A DNA stretch of 8,871 nucleotides from assembly GCA_964398215.1 (NCBI GenBank), contig CAYNNP010000263.1:1-8871 (forward strand), written 5' to 3'. Position 1 is the first letter of the stretch. Each line of letters starts with the position of its first letter. Below are positions 1 through 7,772 of the stretch, one piece after another. The DNA is from CAYNNP01 sp964398215 (GTDB lineage Bacteria > Planctomycetota > Planctomycetia > Pirellulales > Pirellulaceae). The notes under the pieces are model-generated. The model did no database searches. It was not told the origin of the DNA and saw only the letters and a list, made by a program, of their open reading frames with translations. A program made the position numbers and the translations under genes.

Positions 1-304
1 CAATCAACTGATCTGAACCATCTGTCAACTGACAACGAAGTTAAGGAACTTTGCTCCCAGTGCGTAGTTTGCATGCGATTTATTTCGGCGTCATGCGTCT
101 AAGCAATGGGGTGGGATTTTCCATTCCACTGGCGGACAACCCCGCCCCCTTGGGAGGGATTATTCGCAGCAGTTTGTGAATTCCGCTGTGGTCGATTGAT
201 GGTTGGCGATACCTGCGCGACAGGCCGTTGTTGAAAACAAGTAATAGCGCAAAAACGGGGCGACGGGATTTGTGAAGAGAATTACCTGAGCGACAGTTGA
301 TTTG
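1..304. other. Upstream non-coding region, no gene supported
   Basis: This stretch precedes the large DUF3179/VCBS gene. The open frames crossing it on the minus strand are shadows that run into that gene and have no recognisable protein character. I see no tRNA, terminator hairpin with U-tract, or convincing sigma-70 promoter. An octamer (TCAACTGA) occurs twice within the first 35 bases, which is probably chance. The promoter of the downstream gene presumably lies here but I cannot place it. There is no strong Shine-Dalgarno before the ATG at 305; the nearest purine-rich bases (GAG around 288-290) are weak and far. Confidence 0.5.
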
Positions 305-3300
305 ATGAATCGAAAGAAATGGATCATTGCGGGCACCCTGTTTGCGATAGTGGCTGGATTCTTTGTTTTGCGCGAAGACACCTCGGACCCGCAGTATCGG
401 AATCTGCTTGCGAAAGAGGCAAAGAAAAAACAAGTCGCAGCGCTCTCTTCATCGAAGCAGGCCTTAGAGCAAGCTGAAGTGCGTGAGCAGGTTAGCCAGA
501 GTGACTCAGCTGATTTTGTGAAAAAAGCCATTCCAGAACTCGAAGAGTTCACCTGGCGCACCACTCGCGTCTGGAATCTGCCGCTGAACAATCCGCCGAT
601 CACATCGCGCGCGGATGCGTTTTTCATGAAGCCGGATGACACGGTAATTGGACTGTTGGTCGACGGACGTGCGCGGGCGTATCCGTGGTACGTGTTGGCA
701 AACTACCATGCCGTGAATGATCACATCGCGGGCAGGCCAATAATCGTCAATCTTTGCGAAGCCTGTAACGGCGCGGGTGCATTTTTTGCAAACGTAGCGA
801 CAACCACACTGGACTTTCGACCGAAAGGCGTGAAGAACGGAACTTGGTACGCGGTTGATTTCCAAACCGAAAGCCACTGGTTTCCCTTTAGCGGCGAGGC
901 CTTTGAAGGGCCGCTGGCGGGCACCAAGCTAGAACGAATTCCATGCTACTTTTCGACTTGGCGCGAATGGTCCGACGACCACCCCAACACAACGGTCGTG
1001 CAAAGCAATGACGAAGTTCGACGGCGTGATCATGGTGCGATCAGCCACATGGCGAATACCGAGAACTTCAACCCCAGTCTGTTGAAGCGAATCATGGATC
1101 CTGCTCCCAATCCAAGACGCGATTGGCTGCAGACCTATGACTTGGTTTTCGGATTTGTTCCAGGCAAGGATGACTCGGCGATCGCCTACCCAATCAACGT
1201 TTTGAATCAATCAGACGAACCGATTCAAACGCAAATCAACGGCGAGCCAACCGTAATTCTTTTGCAAAAAAAATATCAAGTCAGCGCATTCATTCGCAAA
1301 CTCGATGGCGTTGAACTGAAACTAAAAGTGACTAGCAAAGATCCTTTTCTGATGACCGATCAGCTGGGCAACGACTGGGACGTTTGGGGACGCATTGTCT
1401 CGGGGCCCAACCACCCCGCAAAGATGGATGCAGCAGACGGCTACCTTACCAAGTGGTACGAATGGATCGAAAACTATCCAACGTCGCAACTGTTCCCTGA
1501 TCATCTGGACGATGTGGCCGCGTCACCTGCAAATCAGGCGCTGCAAACGCAAACGGTCGCCCACAATGTTTCAGCCGACAATACTGATGTAACACTGGGC
1601 GAAGATCAGCAGAGATTGATTTGGGATTTGGAGCATTCGACATTCGAACTGGAATGGAAGTTTGGCGAAATCGTGAAGAAAGCGATTCGCGAACGAGACT
1701 CCAAATCGCTTCGAAATTGTTTCTTGCCCAACGCGTCGGGTACGTTGCTTGCAGTCAACGAAAATGATGTTGATCAAGATAGCTGGTGGCACCAGGAAGC
1801 CACCGCCCACGGTGACGAAGAGAGTTTTATTCCGGCGGAATCAGCCGACGACCTGGTCCACTACTTGATGCAGGAAACATCAAGGTTCACAGAGATCAGT
1901 GGAATGAGTCTTCGTGTTCTGCACATCCATCCCGATATGCAAGTTGAAAACCAGTACCTGTTAAATGTGCTGCTGACAGCTAAGGGTAAAGATGCCAACG
2001 GCGTAGCATCGCTTTACTCCAAGCATGACTTGGTGGTCCATTACAAGAATGACCAAGACATCATTGACGGGCAGATCGTCCGCAAGTGGGATGTGAAATC
2101 GATGGCGTTTCATGGCGCCAAAAAGCCTTTCTTTGTCGATGCGACAAGCGACTATGGCTTGGACAGAGTAAGACTGCCTGACAACTGGAAATTGGCAGAG
2201 GGCGACCAGATTGACTCTTACACAAGTCAAATGGCTGTCGCTGATTATGACAACGACGGCTACTTGGACATCGCGGTATCGACCATCCAAGGCGCTCAAG
2301 TTTTGCTGCGATCGATCGAAGGCAAACGCTTCGAGGATGTGACTGAAAAGGTGGGGCTTCCAAAGGGACGGTTCTTTTCGTTCACAACATTTTCCACTTG
2401 GATCGACTATGACAACGATGGCTTCCAGGATTTGTTGATTGGGCGAAATCTATATCACAACGAACAAGGCAAGCGATTCACGCTGGCGACTTATTCGGCA
2501 GAATTGAAGTTCAGAGCGGCATCCATGGGCGCGGTTGTTGCAGATTTCGATTGCGATGGATGGCTGGATTTGTACGTCCTGAACCACATGGGCGACGAAA
2601 AAGAGATGAAAGGGTTCGTGACCGACAACTCAACTGCCGGTGTCCCGAACCAACTTTGGCGAAACCTGGGCAATGGTAGCTTCGAGGATGTAACGTCCAA
2701 GGCCGGAGTCGATGGAGCGGCAAGACACAGTTTTTCTGCATCCTGGTTCTTTGCAAATGAAGATCGCTATCCTGATCTTTATGTGGTCAACGATTTCGGA
2801 CGAAACTGTCTGTTTATCAATCAAGGCAACGGTACGTTCCAAGATGTGACCGAAAGTGCTGGCGTTGGCGATTTTGCAAACAGCATGGGGATCGCGACGG
2901 GAGACATCGATAACGATGGGACGACAGAGATTTACGTTGCCAATATGTTCTCTAAAATGGGCAGGCGTATCATCGATCATGTCAGCGAAAGTGATTATCC
3001 AGACGGCGTCTACAAAGGCATTCAGGGTTCATGTGCTGGAAGCCATCTGTACAAACTGACCGAAGGGAATCACCAATACAAAGAAATCAGCGTCGACAAA
3101 CATGTGAACGCCGTTGGCTGGGCATTTGCTCCTGTGTTTTCTGACTTTGACGCCGATGGACTGTTGGACATTTATGCAGCAAGCGGTTTCATTAGCACCA
3201 ATCGCCGCAAGCCAGATGGCTGATCGTGCTTTTGGAAGGCTGTCGTGTCACAGCCAATGAACATGCAATGCACAATCGAAGCGAAAGGCGATGTAGACAG

Positions 3301-3871
3301 AAAGTCTGGAGAGTTCTGGGTCGAAAACCCATTCGAGATGCTTTCGGGAAAGCATAACTTTAGTGCGTACGAGTCCAACAAGTTTTTCTTGAACAAGAAA
3401 GACGAGCCGTTTGTCGATCTTTCCTACGAGTCTGGTGCCGACATCGATTCTGATTCACGTGGTGTCATTGCCGCCGATTTTGATCGTGATGGCGATATGG
3501 ACTTGCTAGTGTCAAACGTAGGCGGTGGTTCGCTTCGCCTGTTTTTGAATCAAATCCCATCCGAAAACCATCGTGTTCAAATCAAGTTGAATCCTACCAA
3601 AGGCAACCGCGACGGCATTGGTTCACGCGTGATCGCCCACATTGGTGACCAGCAGATTCTGCGTGACGTATTTCCGTCCAACGGTTTCATGGGGCAGACT
3701 GCACCAGAGCTGATTCTGGGAACAGGTGACGCATCCAAAATTGACAAACTGACTGTCCGGTGGCCCGATGGCACTGAACAAGAATTCGCAGACGTGCCAG
3801 TGGATTGCCAAGTCGAAGTCAAACAGAACGACCCTGAGCTAACGACCAAAATACAAGCATGGGATCGATAG
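305..3871 (+). CDS. Candidate selenoprotein: membrane-anchored DUF3179 / VCBS (FG-GAP) / ASPIC-UnbV protein with in-frame TGA (Sec973)
   Basis: Read through the TGA at 3221-3223, this gives about 1188 residues. Start: ATG at 305 is chosen over the TTG just before it (302). Residues 6-22 are a hydrophobic N-terminal anchor after a positively charged start, so the protein is probably membrane-tethered and faces the periplasm. Residues ~95-400 are a DUF3179 domain, with the AYP...VND segment and a CxxC at C151/C154. Residues ~425-610 are an unassigned alpha/beta region, perhaps NTF2-like. Calcium-type DxDxDGxxD loops follow near 647, 701, 747, 867, 947 and 1058, as in VCBS/FG-GAP propeller repeats. 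Residues ~1090-1165 are ASPIC/UnbV (GNRDGIGSR, later VRWPDG). After codon 973 (TGA) come S-C-F-W-K and 214 further sense codons in the same frame, ending in TAG. The biochemical role is unknown; such CRTAC1-like proteins are common in planctomycetes. Alternatives: a nonsense mutation, a sequencing error (TGA for TGC), or two genes. Confidence 0.8.
3221..3223 (+). other. In-frame TGA, candidate selenocysteine codon (Sec973)
   Basis: This TGA lies in the same frame as the ATG at 305 (offset 2916 bases, exactly 972 codons). The downstream open segment is also in that frame, so no frameshift is needed. Upstream it is preceded by the fifth calcium loop and the segment GFISTNRRKPDG; downstream the frame reads SCFWKAV and then continues into the sixth loop and the ASPIC/UnbV domain. 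A hairpin fitting the bacterial SECIS description follows at once. All six genes in the window end in TAG or TAA, so TGA has no demonstrated stop role here. Translation as Trp under an altered code is unlikely, because TGG is used for Trp throughout and no other gene has an internal TGA. Confidence 0.7.
3238..3255 (+). promoter_or_regulatory. Candidate bacterial SECIS hairpin
   Basis: GGCTGT (3238-3243) pairs perfectly with ACAGCC (3250-3255): six base pairs, four of them G-C, closing a six-base loop CGTGTC (3244-3249). The stem begins 14 nt and the loop 20 nt after the TGA. Published descriptions of bacterial SECIS elements call for a short stem-loop just 3' of the UGA, a loop about 16-37 nt away, a small apical loop and a G among its first two bases; the second base here is G, followed by U. 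Below the stem are AA/AA mismatches and only weak further pairing (for example TGC 3227-3229 with GCA 3265-3267). SelB binding is inferred, not shown. The hairpin lies wholly within coding sequence (A-V-V-S-Q-P). Confidence 0.65.
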
Positions 3872-3897
3872 CGCACACCTGAATTGCCATCGACGAA

Positions 3898-5082
3898 CTA
3901 CTCGTCGCCCAAAAATTCAGAGGCAACGGTGTCGGCAAACATGATTCCGCGTTCCGTAAGCATGAGTCGGTCGTCGTCTTGATCGATCAAGCCGTTGTGC
4001 TGACATCGATCGATGGCATCGCGGCATTCATCGGCTATTTGCACTCCCGTTTCGAGCGAGAGCTGCGCGATATCAATCCCGCACAGCATGCGAATCCCAA
4101 AGGCCGCGCGTTCGCGCGCGTACTGAGTCAACGAAATGGAATCTCGTTCGGCAGTCGCGTCACCTGTGGCTGAAACCATCTTTAGGTAGGTCGTTGTGCT
4201 GCGATGATTGACTTCGCGTTTTCCATTTACGAAACGCGCCGCACCTGGCCCCACCGCATACCAGCCTTGCCCGCTCCAGTAAGCAAGATTGTGGCGGCAA
4301 CGCGATTCGGACTTTGCGAAATTGGAGATCTCGTACTGCACAAATCCGTTTGCAGCGCAGGCAGCCCGCGACGCTTGATACATCTGAACCTCGATGTCTT
4401 CTGTGGTAGCGCAAAGCTCACCTCGTTTTCGCCGACTCCAGAACGAGGTGCCTTTTTCAAATGTCAACGCGTACGTGGAAAGGTGTTGAATCGGCAGCGA
4501 ATGAGCGATCGCAAGGTCGGTTTCCCACTCGTCCACCGTCTCCCCTGGTGCGGCAAAAATCAAATCGATCGACACGTTTGGGATTCGATTCCCAGCGGTC
4601 TCGATGGCGTCAATCGCGCGTGACTTATCGTGACTGCGTTCCAGCATCAACAACTTGCTTTGATTGAACGACTGAACACCGAGACTGATTCGGTTCAGCC
4701 CGTGCTCGGCCAGCAAGTCGATCACGTCGGTGCGAATGTCTTCAGGATTGGCTTCGGCCGACCATTCGCAGCCATCAGCCAGTTGGCACCGGTCGGAAAT
4801 GATCGCTAGAAAGCGCGAAAGCTGCTTGGGCGGCAAATGAGTCGGAGTGCCACCACCAACGAAAACCGTATCCAAAACTGGATTTCCCAGACCCGCTAGC
4901 TCGATATCAATCGCATCGATGTATCGATCGATCAAGTCATCACGGCCTGCAATCACACTGAAATTGCAATAACCGCATCGATGTCGACAAAACGGCACGT
5001 GGACATACAAGGCTCGTGGTACCGGCCATCCACCGGGCGGATGGTCGGGTACCGAAGAGCCATTGTCTGCCGTTACAGCCAC
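3898..5082 (-). CDS. hemW: HemW-like radical SAM protein (coproporphyrinogen III oxidase-like, heme chaperone family)
   Basis: A 394-residue cytoplasmic protein of the HemN/HemW radical SAM family. The radical SAM cluster motif CX3CX2C is seen at C32, C36 and C39 in the segment YVHVPFCRHRCGYCNF. The residue two after the third Cys is Phe, where true HemN oxidases carry a fourth Cys; this favours HemW, which binds heme and is thought to pass it to client enzymes, over coproporphyrinogen dehydrogenase. GGGTP (76-80) is the SAM-binding glycine motif, and the C-terminal part matches the HemN C-terminal domain in character. Length is typical. The start is GTG at 5082, because no other start codon lies between it and the cluster motif. 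The gene overlaps the 3' end of the upstream RNase Z-like gene by 10 bases, suggesting translational coupling. It ends in TAG and converges on the DUF3179/VCBS gene with a 26-base gap. Confidence 0.92.
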   Translation of the reverse strand: MAVTADNGSSVPDHPPGGWPVPRALYVHVPFCRHRCGYCNFSVIAGRDDLIDRYIDAIDIELAGLGNPVLDTVFVGGGTPTHLPPKQLSRFLAIISDRCQLADGCEWSAEANPEDIRTDVIDLLAEHGLNRISLGVQSFNQSKLLMLERSHDKSRAIDAIETAGNRIPNVSIDLIFAAPGETVDEWETDLAIAHSLPIQHLSTYALTFEKGTSFWSRRKRGELCATTEDIEVQMYQASRAACAANGFVQYEISNFAKSESRCRHNLAYWSGQGWYAVGPGAARFVNGKREVNHRSTTTYLKMVSATGDATAERDSISLTQYARERAAFGIRMLCGIDIAQLSLETGVQIADECRDAIDRCQHNGLIDQDDDRLMLTERGIMFADTVASEFLGDE

Positions 5083-5912
5083 AGTTTCAGCCGCCCGTCC
5101 AACATGCCGGGCAGCGCGCGTTTGACCATCTTTTCCACCTGATGCTCGCTATAACGCGTGCTCAAATGGCCAGCGATCACCAATTCGTTTTTGAATTTGT
5201 CAGAGCGCTCACGATAGTCGTCCACGTGCATGTGACCATGCTTATGGATCTTGCCTCGGGTATGTTCCGGAGCAACAAACGTCATCTCACTAATCAAAAT
5301 TCGCGACTCGTAAAACACTGGATTCTTATCCAATCCAGGTGGCGACGTATCACCGGTATAGGCGACGATCGGTACTCGTGTTTCTTTCGTCACTTCCGCG
5401 CCCGAAAGGCGCAGGTCGCGGATCTCGTTCCCAGCCAAGTCCTGGAATTCAGGCTTCAGCTTATGGCGTCGTTGATGCACAACGAATCCAAGCGAATCGA
5501 TTGTGTGACGCGTTGGCAATCCGGTGACTAAGTACTCACGACCAAGTTCAATTTCGTCACCAGCAAACATGCCAACCAACTCGCATGGCATGCCGCCACG
5601 ATCAAGATGCTTGAATGTCTGCAACATTTTCCACGCAGCATCGACAGCGGAATCGGGAAGATAGATGATCGGTGGATCCATCTTCATCATGCGTCGTCGC
5701 GACACGTAGGCTGGCAAAGCAGCAATGTGATCCAAGTGCGCGTGCGAGATGAACATGGTCGGCGTTCCCATGAAATCCCAAGGCTGGATACCAGCATCAA
5801 ACAGAATCTTTAACTCATTGACTCTCCAACAAGTCTGCACTGCGGCGCGCGAGTACCCTTCAATGGTCAGGCCATTGTGTTCATGCGATAGAACGGGAAC
5901 GTTTTCGACCAT
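5073..5912 (-). CDS. RNase Z-family metallo-beta-lactamase-fold hydrolase
   Basis: About 279 residues from ATG at 5912. An in-frame GTG at 5954 would add 14 residues, but they look non-conserved and an AGGAGG abuts that GTG with no spacer. From the ATG, the zinc ligands of the RNase Z family are all visible: HAHLDH at 57-62, H136 in TRH, D188 in TGDTS and H249 in GHLSTRYS (compare HFSSRY of RNase Z). EMTF followed later by HGHMH resembles the catalytic His region. RNase Z removes the 3' trailer of tRNA precursors using two zinc ions in the cytoplasm. The stretch between H136 and D188 is short, and I do not see the classical flexible-arm sequence, so the substrate may differ; another MBL hydrolase role is possible. 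It ends in TAA and overlaps the start of hemW. Confidence 0.8.
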   Translation of the reverse strand: MVENVPVLSHEHNGLTIEGYSRAAVQTCWRVNELKILFDAGIQPWDFMGTPTMFISHAHLDHIAALPAYVSRRRMMKMDPPIIYLPDSAVDAAWKMLQTFKHLDRGGMPCELVGMFAGDEIELGREYLVTGLPTRHTIDSLGFVVHQRRHKLKPEFQDLAGNEIRDLRLSGAEVTKETRVPIVAYTGDTSPPGLDKNPVFYESRILISEMTFVAPEHTRGKIHKHGHMHVDDYRERSDKFKNELVIAGHLSTRYSEHQVEKMVKRALPGMLDGRLKLWL

Positions 5913-5952
5913 CTTTGTATATTCGATTCGATTGTTCGATGATTTTTGCTTC

Positions 5953-5986
5953 ACCCTCCTCTGAGAGGGTCGAGCGAGAGGAGGGT
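5953..5986. repeat. 10-bp inverted repeat in the scpA to RNase Z-like gap
   Basis: ACCCTCCTCT (5953-5962) is the exact reverse complement of AGAGGAGGGT (5977-5986), separated by a 14-base loop. The loop contains GAGGGT (5965-5970), which can instead pair with ACCCTC (5953-5958), so two hairpins are mutually exclusive. The element sits about 40 bases before the chosen start of the RNase Z-like gene on the minus strand. From memory, similar AGGGTCGAGCG-type imperfect palindromes are dispersed in Rhodopirellula genomes, so it may be a small genomic repeat; an mRNA regulatory or processing hairpin is the alternative. No U-tract follows, so a classical terminator is less likely. Confidence 0.55.
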
Positions 5987-6113
5987 TCGCTCGTTTACAT
6001 ATCTACGTCGCAAGGCCACGTACAAATCCGTCGCTTTCCTGATTTGGTCCCGCTAGGAAGGCAGGCCAGCCAAAAAGATCGCCGACGAATCGCCGCATGT
6101 TAGCCGAACCAAG

Positions 6114-6923
6114 CTAGCGTGGTCGACCAGGCATGTTGCTGTCTTTGAATTCTTTGGATGTGTCGTAGCTATCGACTTCATCGACATCCAGTTCGCTAGA
6201 GTAGTTCGGGGTCCGAGCGATAAAAATATCGCCATGCTCATCTTGCTCGACAGCGGCCCCGTAATGCCGACTCAGTTCCAAAGTTGCCAGGAACCAACCG
6301 ATCAACGACGACTTGTGGGTACTGGTTTCCACCAGATCCAACATCGCGACACGGTCTTTGTCGTTCAAATGCGTGTGAATCCGTTGCATATAAACGTGGA
6401 TTGGCGTGTCATCATAAATGACTTCCGTTTGTGGCGGCGGCCCGGCTTCGCGCATGATCCGGCCAAACGCACTGACTAAATCCCAGATCTCCAAATCAAC
6501 AATCGGCTGGTCACCTAATTCGACTCGGCGGCTAGGCAAGTCATCGCTCATTCGCTCGTAACGCTGCTGCCAACGTGTGCTCATTTCATCCAAGATTGAT
6601 GCCGCATCACGAATTTCCTTGTACTGCAGCAGTCGTTCGATCAGTTCAGCTTGGGGATTCTCGATGGACTCCTCTTCCTCCTCTTCGTCGACCACCTTTG
6701 GTAGGACAGCGTGGCTCTTCATTTCGACCAGCATGCTGGCAAGGTCGATGAAGTCACTTACGTCACCAAGGTCCAGTTCTTTTAAGATCTCCAAGTACTC
6801 CATGTACTGGTCGATGACCTTGGAGAGTGACATCTCCAGCAAGCTAACCTCTTGCCGGCGCACCAGATAAAGCAGCAGGTCGATCGGTCCGCGATAAAGT
6901 GGCAATTCGATGCGAAAGCCCAT
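6114..6923 (-). CDS. scpA: Segregation and condensation protein A (ScpA)
   Basis: A 269-residue kleisin subunit of the SMC-ScpAB condensin, which bridges SMC heads and organises the chromosome. The N-terminus has the family hallmark GPIDLLLYLV (12-21), followed by the helical SMC-binding region and DFIDLASMLVEMKSHAVLP (57-75). A linker follows with a run of acidic residues (79-85). The C-terminal winged-helix region (~188-235) includes FLATLELSRHYGAAVEQ, typical of ScpA. The ATG at 6923 gives the usual short leader before the GP motif. No Shine-Dalgarno is visible. The C-terminal ~30 residues are polar and probably disordered. scpB, often next to scpA, is not adjacent; the next gene on this strand is the RNase Z-like gene after 159-201 bases. 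It diverges from ilvN. Confidence 0.93.
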   Translation of the reverse strand: MGFRIELPLYRGPIDLLLYLVRRQEVSLLEMSLSKVIDQYMEYLEILKELDLGDVSDFIDLASMLVEMKSHAVLPKVVDEEEEEESIENPQAELIERLLQYKEIRDAASILDEMSTRWQQRYERMSDDLPSRRVELGDQPIVDLEIWDLVSAFGRIMREAGPPPQTEVIYDDTPIHVYMQRIHTHLNDKDRVAMLDLVETSTHKSSLIGWFLATLELSRHYGAAVEQDEHGDIFIARTPNYSSELDVDEVDSYDTSKEFKDSNMPGRPR

Positions 6924-7096
6924 GAGATGCCGTTTTTCGGAGATGTCGTTTGAGGAAGATGTGCGATCTGACTACATCATTATGACTTTATGGTGGAATC
7001 GGCAACGTCGCAAAACGCCGCTCTTGTTGGTTTTTCCAGTCAAAATTATGATGCGGCGCTCCCAATTCGGACTCTGCGTCCATTTTCTCCCTTTAG
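6924..7096. promoter_or_regulatory. Divergent intergenic region, scpA / ilvN
   Basis: The 173 bases between the start of scpA (leftward) and the start of ilvN (rightward) must contain the promoters for both unless ilvN is read from elsewhere. It is more A+T-rich around 6970-6995 and 7029-7052. Short complementary hexamers (7016-7021 with 7053-7058) are too far apart and too short to call an operator. No leader peptide rich in Ile, Val or Leu codons and no T-box is evident, so no classical attenuation of the ilv genes is supported. There is no Shine-Dalgarno before either start. Confidence 0.45.
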
Positions 7097-7657
7097 ATGG
7101 CTCTTCCGATGCCTGACCCCAACCAGCGACACGTTCTAAGCGCTCTCGTACAGAATGTTCCCGGGGTGCTTGCCCATATTTCTGGGATGCTAGCCTCCCG
7201 TGGGTTCAATATCGACTCACTTGCAGTCGGTGAAACCGAAAACCCTGAACTGTCTCGAATGACGTTTGTGGTGGTGGGTGATGATCGCGTGCTGGAACAA
7301 GTTCGCAAGCAATTGGAAAAAGTTGTCACCGTCGTTCGAGTACTGGACATTTCCAGCCGTGACTTTGTCGAACGCGACTTGCTATTGATCAAAGTCAAGG
7401 CAACGGCGGGTTCGACCCGTGCGGAAATTCGCGAACTGGCCAACATCTTTCGGGGCAAGATCGTTGACGTCGGACCCGATGAAGTCATGGTCGAAATCAG
7501 CGGCCGTGAGAACAAAGTGCAGGCCTTTATCGAACGAGTTCGGCCTTACGAAATCACCGAATTGGTACGGACAGGTCGCATAGCGATGGTCCGTAGCGGG
7601 TGCGAGCAAGCTGCATCCGATGCTGCCAATTCGCGTCCGGCCGTTTCCACAAGTTAG
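7097..7657 (+). CDS. ilvN: Acetolactate synthase small (regulatory) subunit
   Basis: A 186-residue protein of the IlvN/IlvH family (long form, often called ilvH). It binds the thiamine-diphosphate-dependent catalytic subunit IlvB, stimulates it and confers valine feedback inhibition in the first common step of Val/Leu/Ile synthesis. Residues ~11-85 form an ACT domain with the signature LVQNVPGVLAHISGMLASRG and GFNIDSLAVG. Residues ~90-170 are the ALS small-subunit C-terminal domain (RDLLLIKV, AEIRELANIFRGKIVDV, and further on YEITELVRTG). The last ~15 residues are a non-conserved tail. The ATG at 7097 is favoured; ATG 7109 is a possible alternative that also keeps the ACT domain. ilvC follows after 115 bases on the same strand, so the two probably form an operon. 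ilvB is not next to it. Confidence 0.94.
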   Translation: MALPMPDPNQRHVLSALVQNVPGVLAHISGMLASRGFNIDSLAVGETENPELSRMTFVVVGDDRVLEQVRKQLEKVVTVVRVLDISSRDFVERDLLLIKVKATAGSTRAEIRELANIFRGKIVDVGPDEVMVEISGRENKVQAFIERVRPYEITELVRTGRIAMVRSGCEQAASDAANSRPAVSTS

Positions 7658-7694
7658 ACATTTGCACGTTCGCCCGCAGATCGGCACGCACTCT

Positions 7695-7718
7695 GGTTCT
7701 TTGAAATCAAAGGAATCC
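7695..7718 (+). other. Imperfect hairpin in ilvN-ilvC spacer
   Basis: GGTTCTTTGA (7695-7704) and TCAAAGGAATCC (7707-7718) are complementary apart from two single-base bulges, with a tight AA-centred loop that would need to open by a pair or two. No U-tract follows, so it is not a classical terminator. It could mark mRNA processing between ilvN and ilvC or be chance. Confidence 0.3.
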
Positions 7719-7772
7719 GAAACGCAGGCAATTTGATCTTTCCCAGCATCCTCTTAAACCATAGACACAAAA

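Noticed and set aside
3221..3223. TGA read as tryptophan (altered genetic code)
   Set aside because: TGG is used normally for Trp in every gene, no other gene has an internal TGA, and planctomycetes are not known for this code.
3221..3245. Frameshift pseudogene splitting the large gene
   Set aside because: The upstream and downstream segments are in exactly the same frame (3245 minus 305 is a multiple of three), so there is no indel. The downstream part shows no decay.
3872..3897. Bidirectional terminator between the convergent genes
   Set aside because: The 26-base gap has no hairpin or T/A tract that would support a terminator.
4204..4623. Open frame on the plus strand inside hemW
   Set aside because: It is antisense to a well-supported gene with intact motifs and has no recognisable domain.
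6577..6870. Open frame opposite scpA, rich in Ser
   Set aside because: It is the complementary shadow of the scpA coding sequence; its serine runs come from the reverse of the Glu-rich linker codons.
6975..7058. Short inverted hexamers in the scpA/ilvN gap as an operator
   Set aside because: CATCAT/ATGATG and CGCCGC/GCGGCG are only 6 bp, widely spaced and not nested; this is expected by chance.
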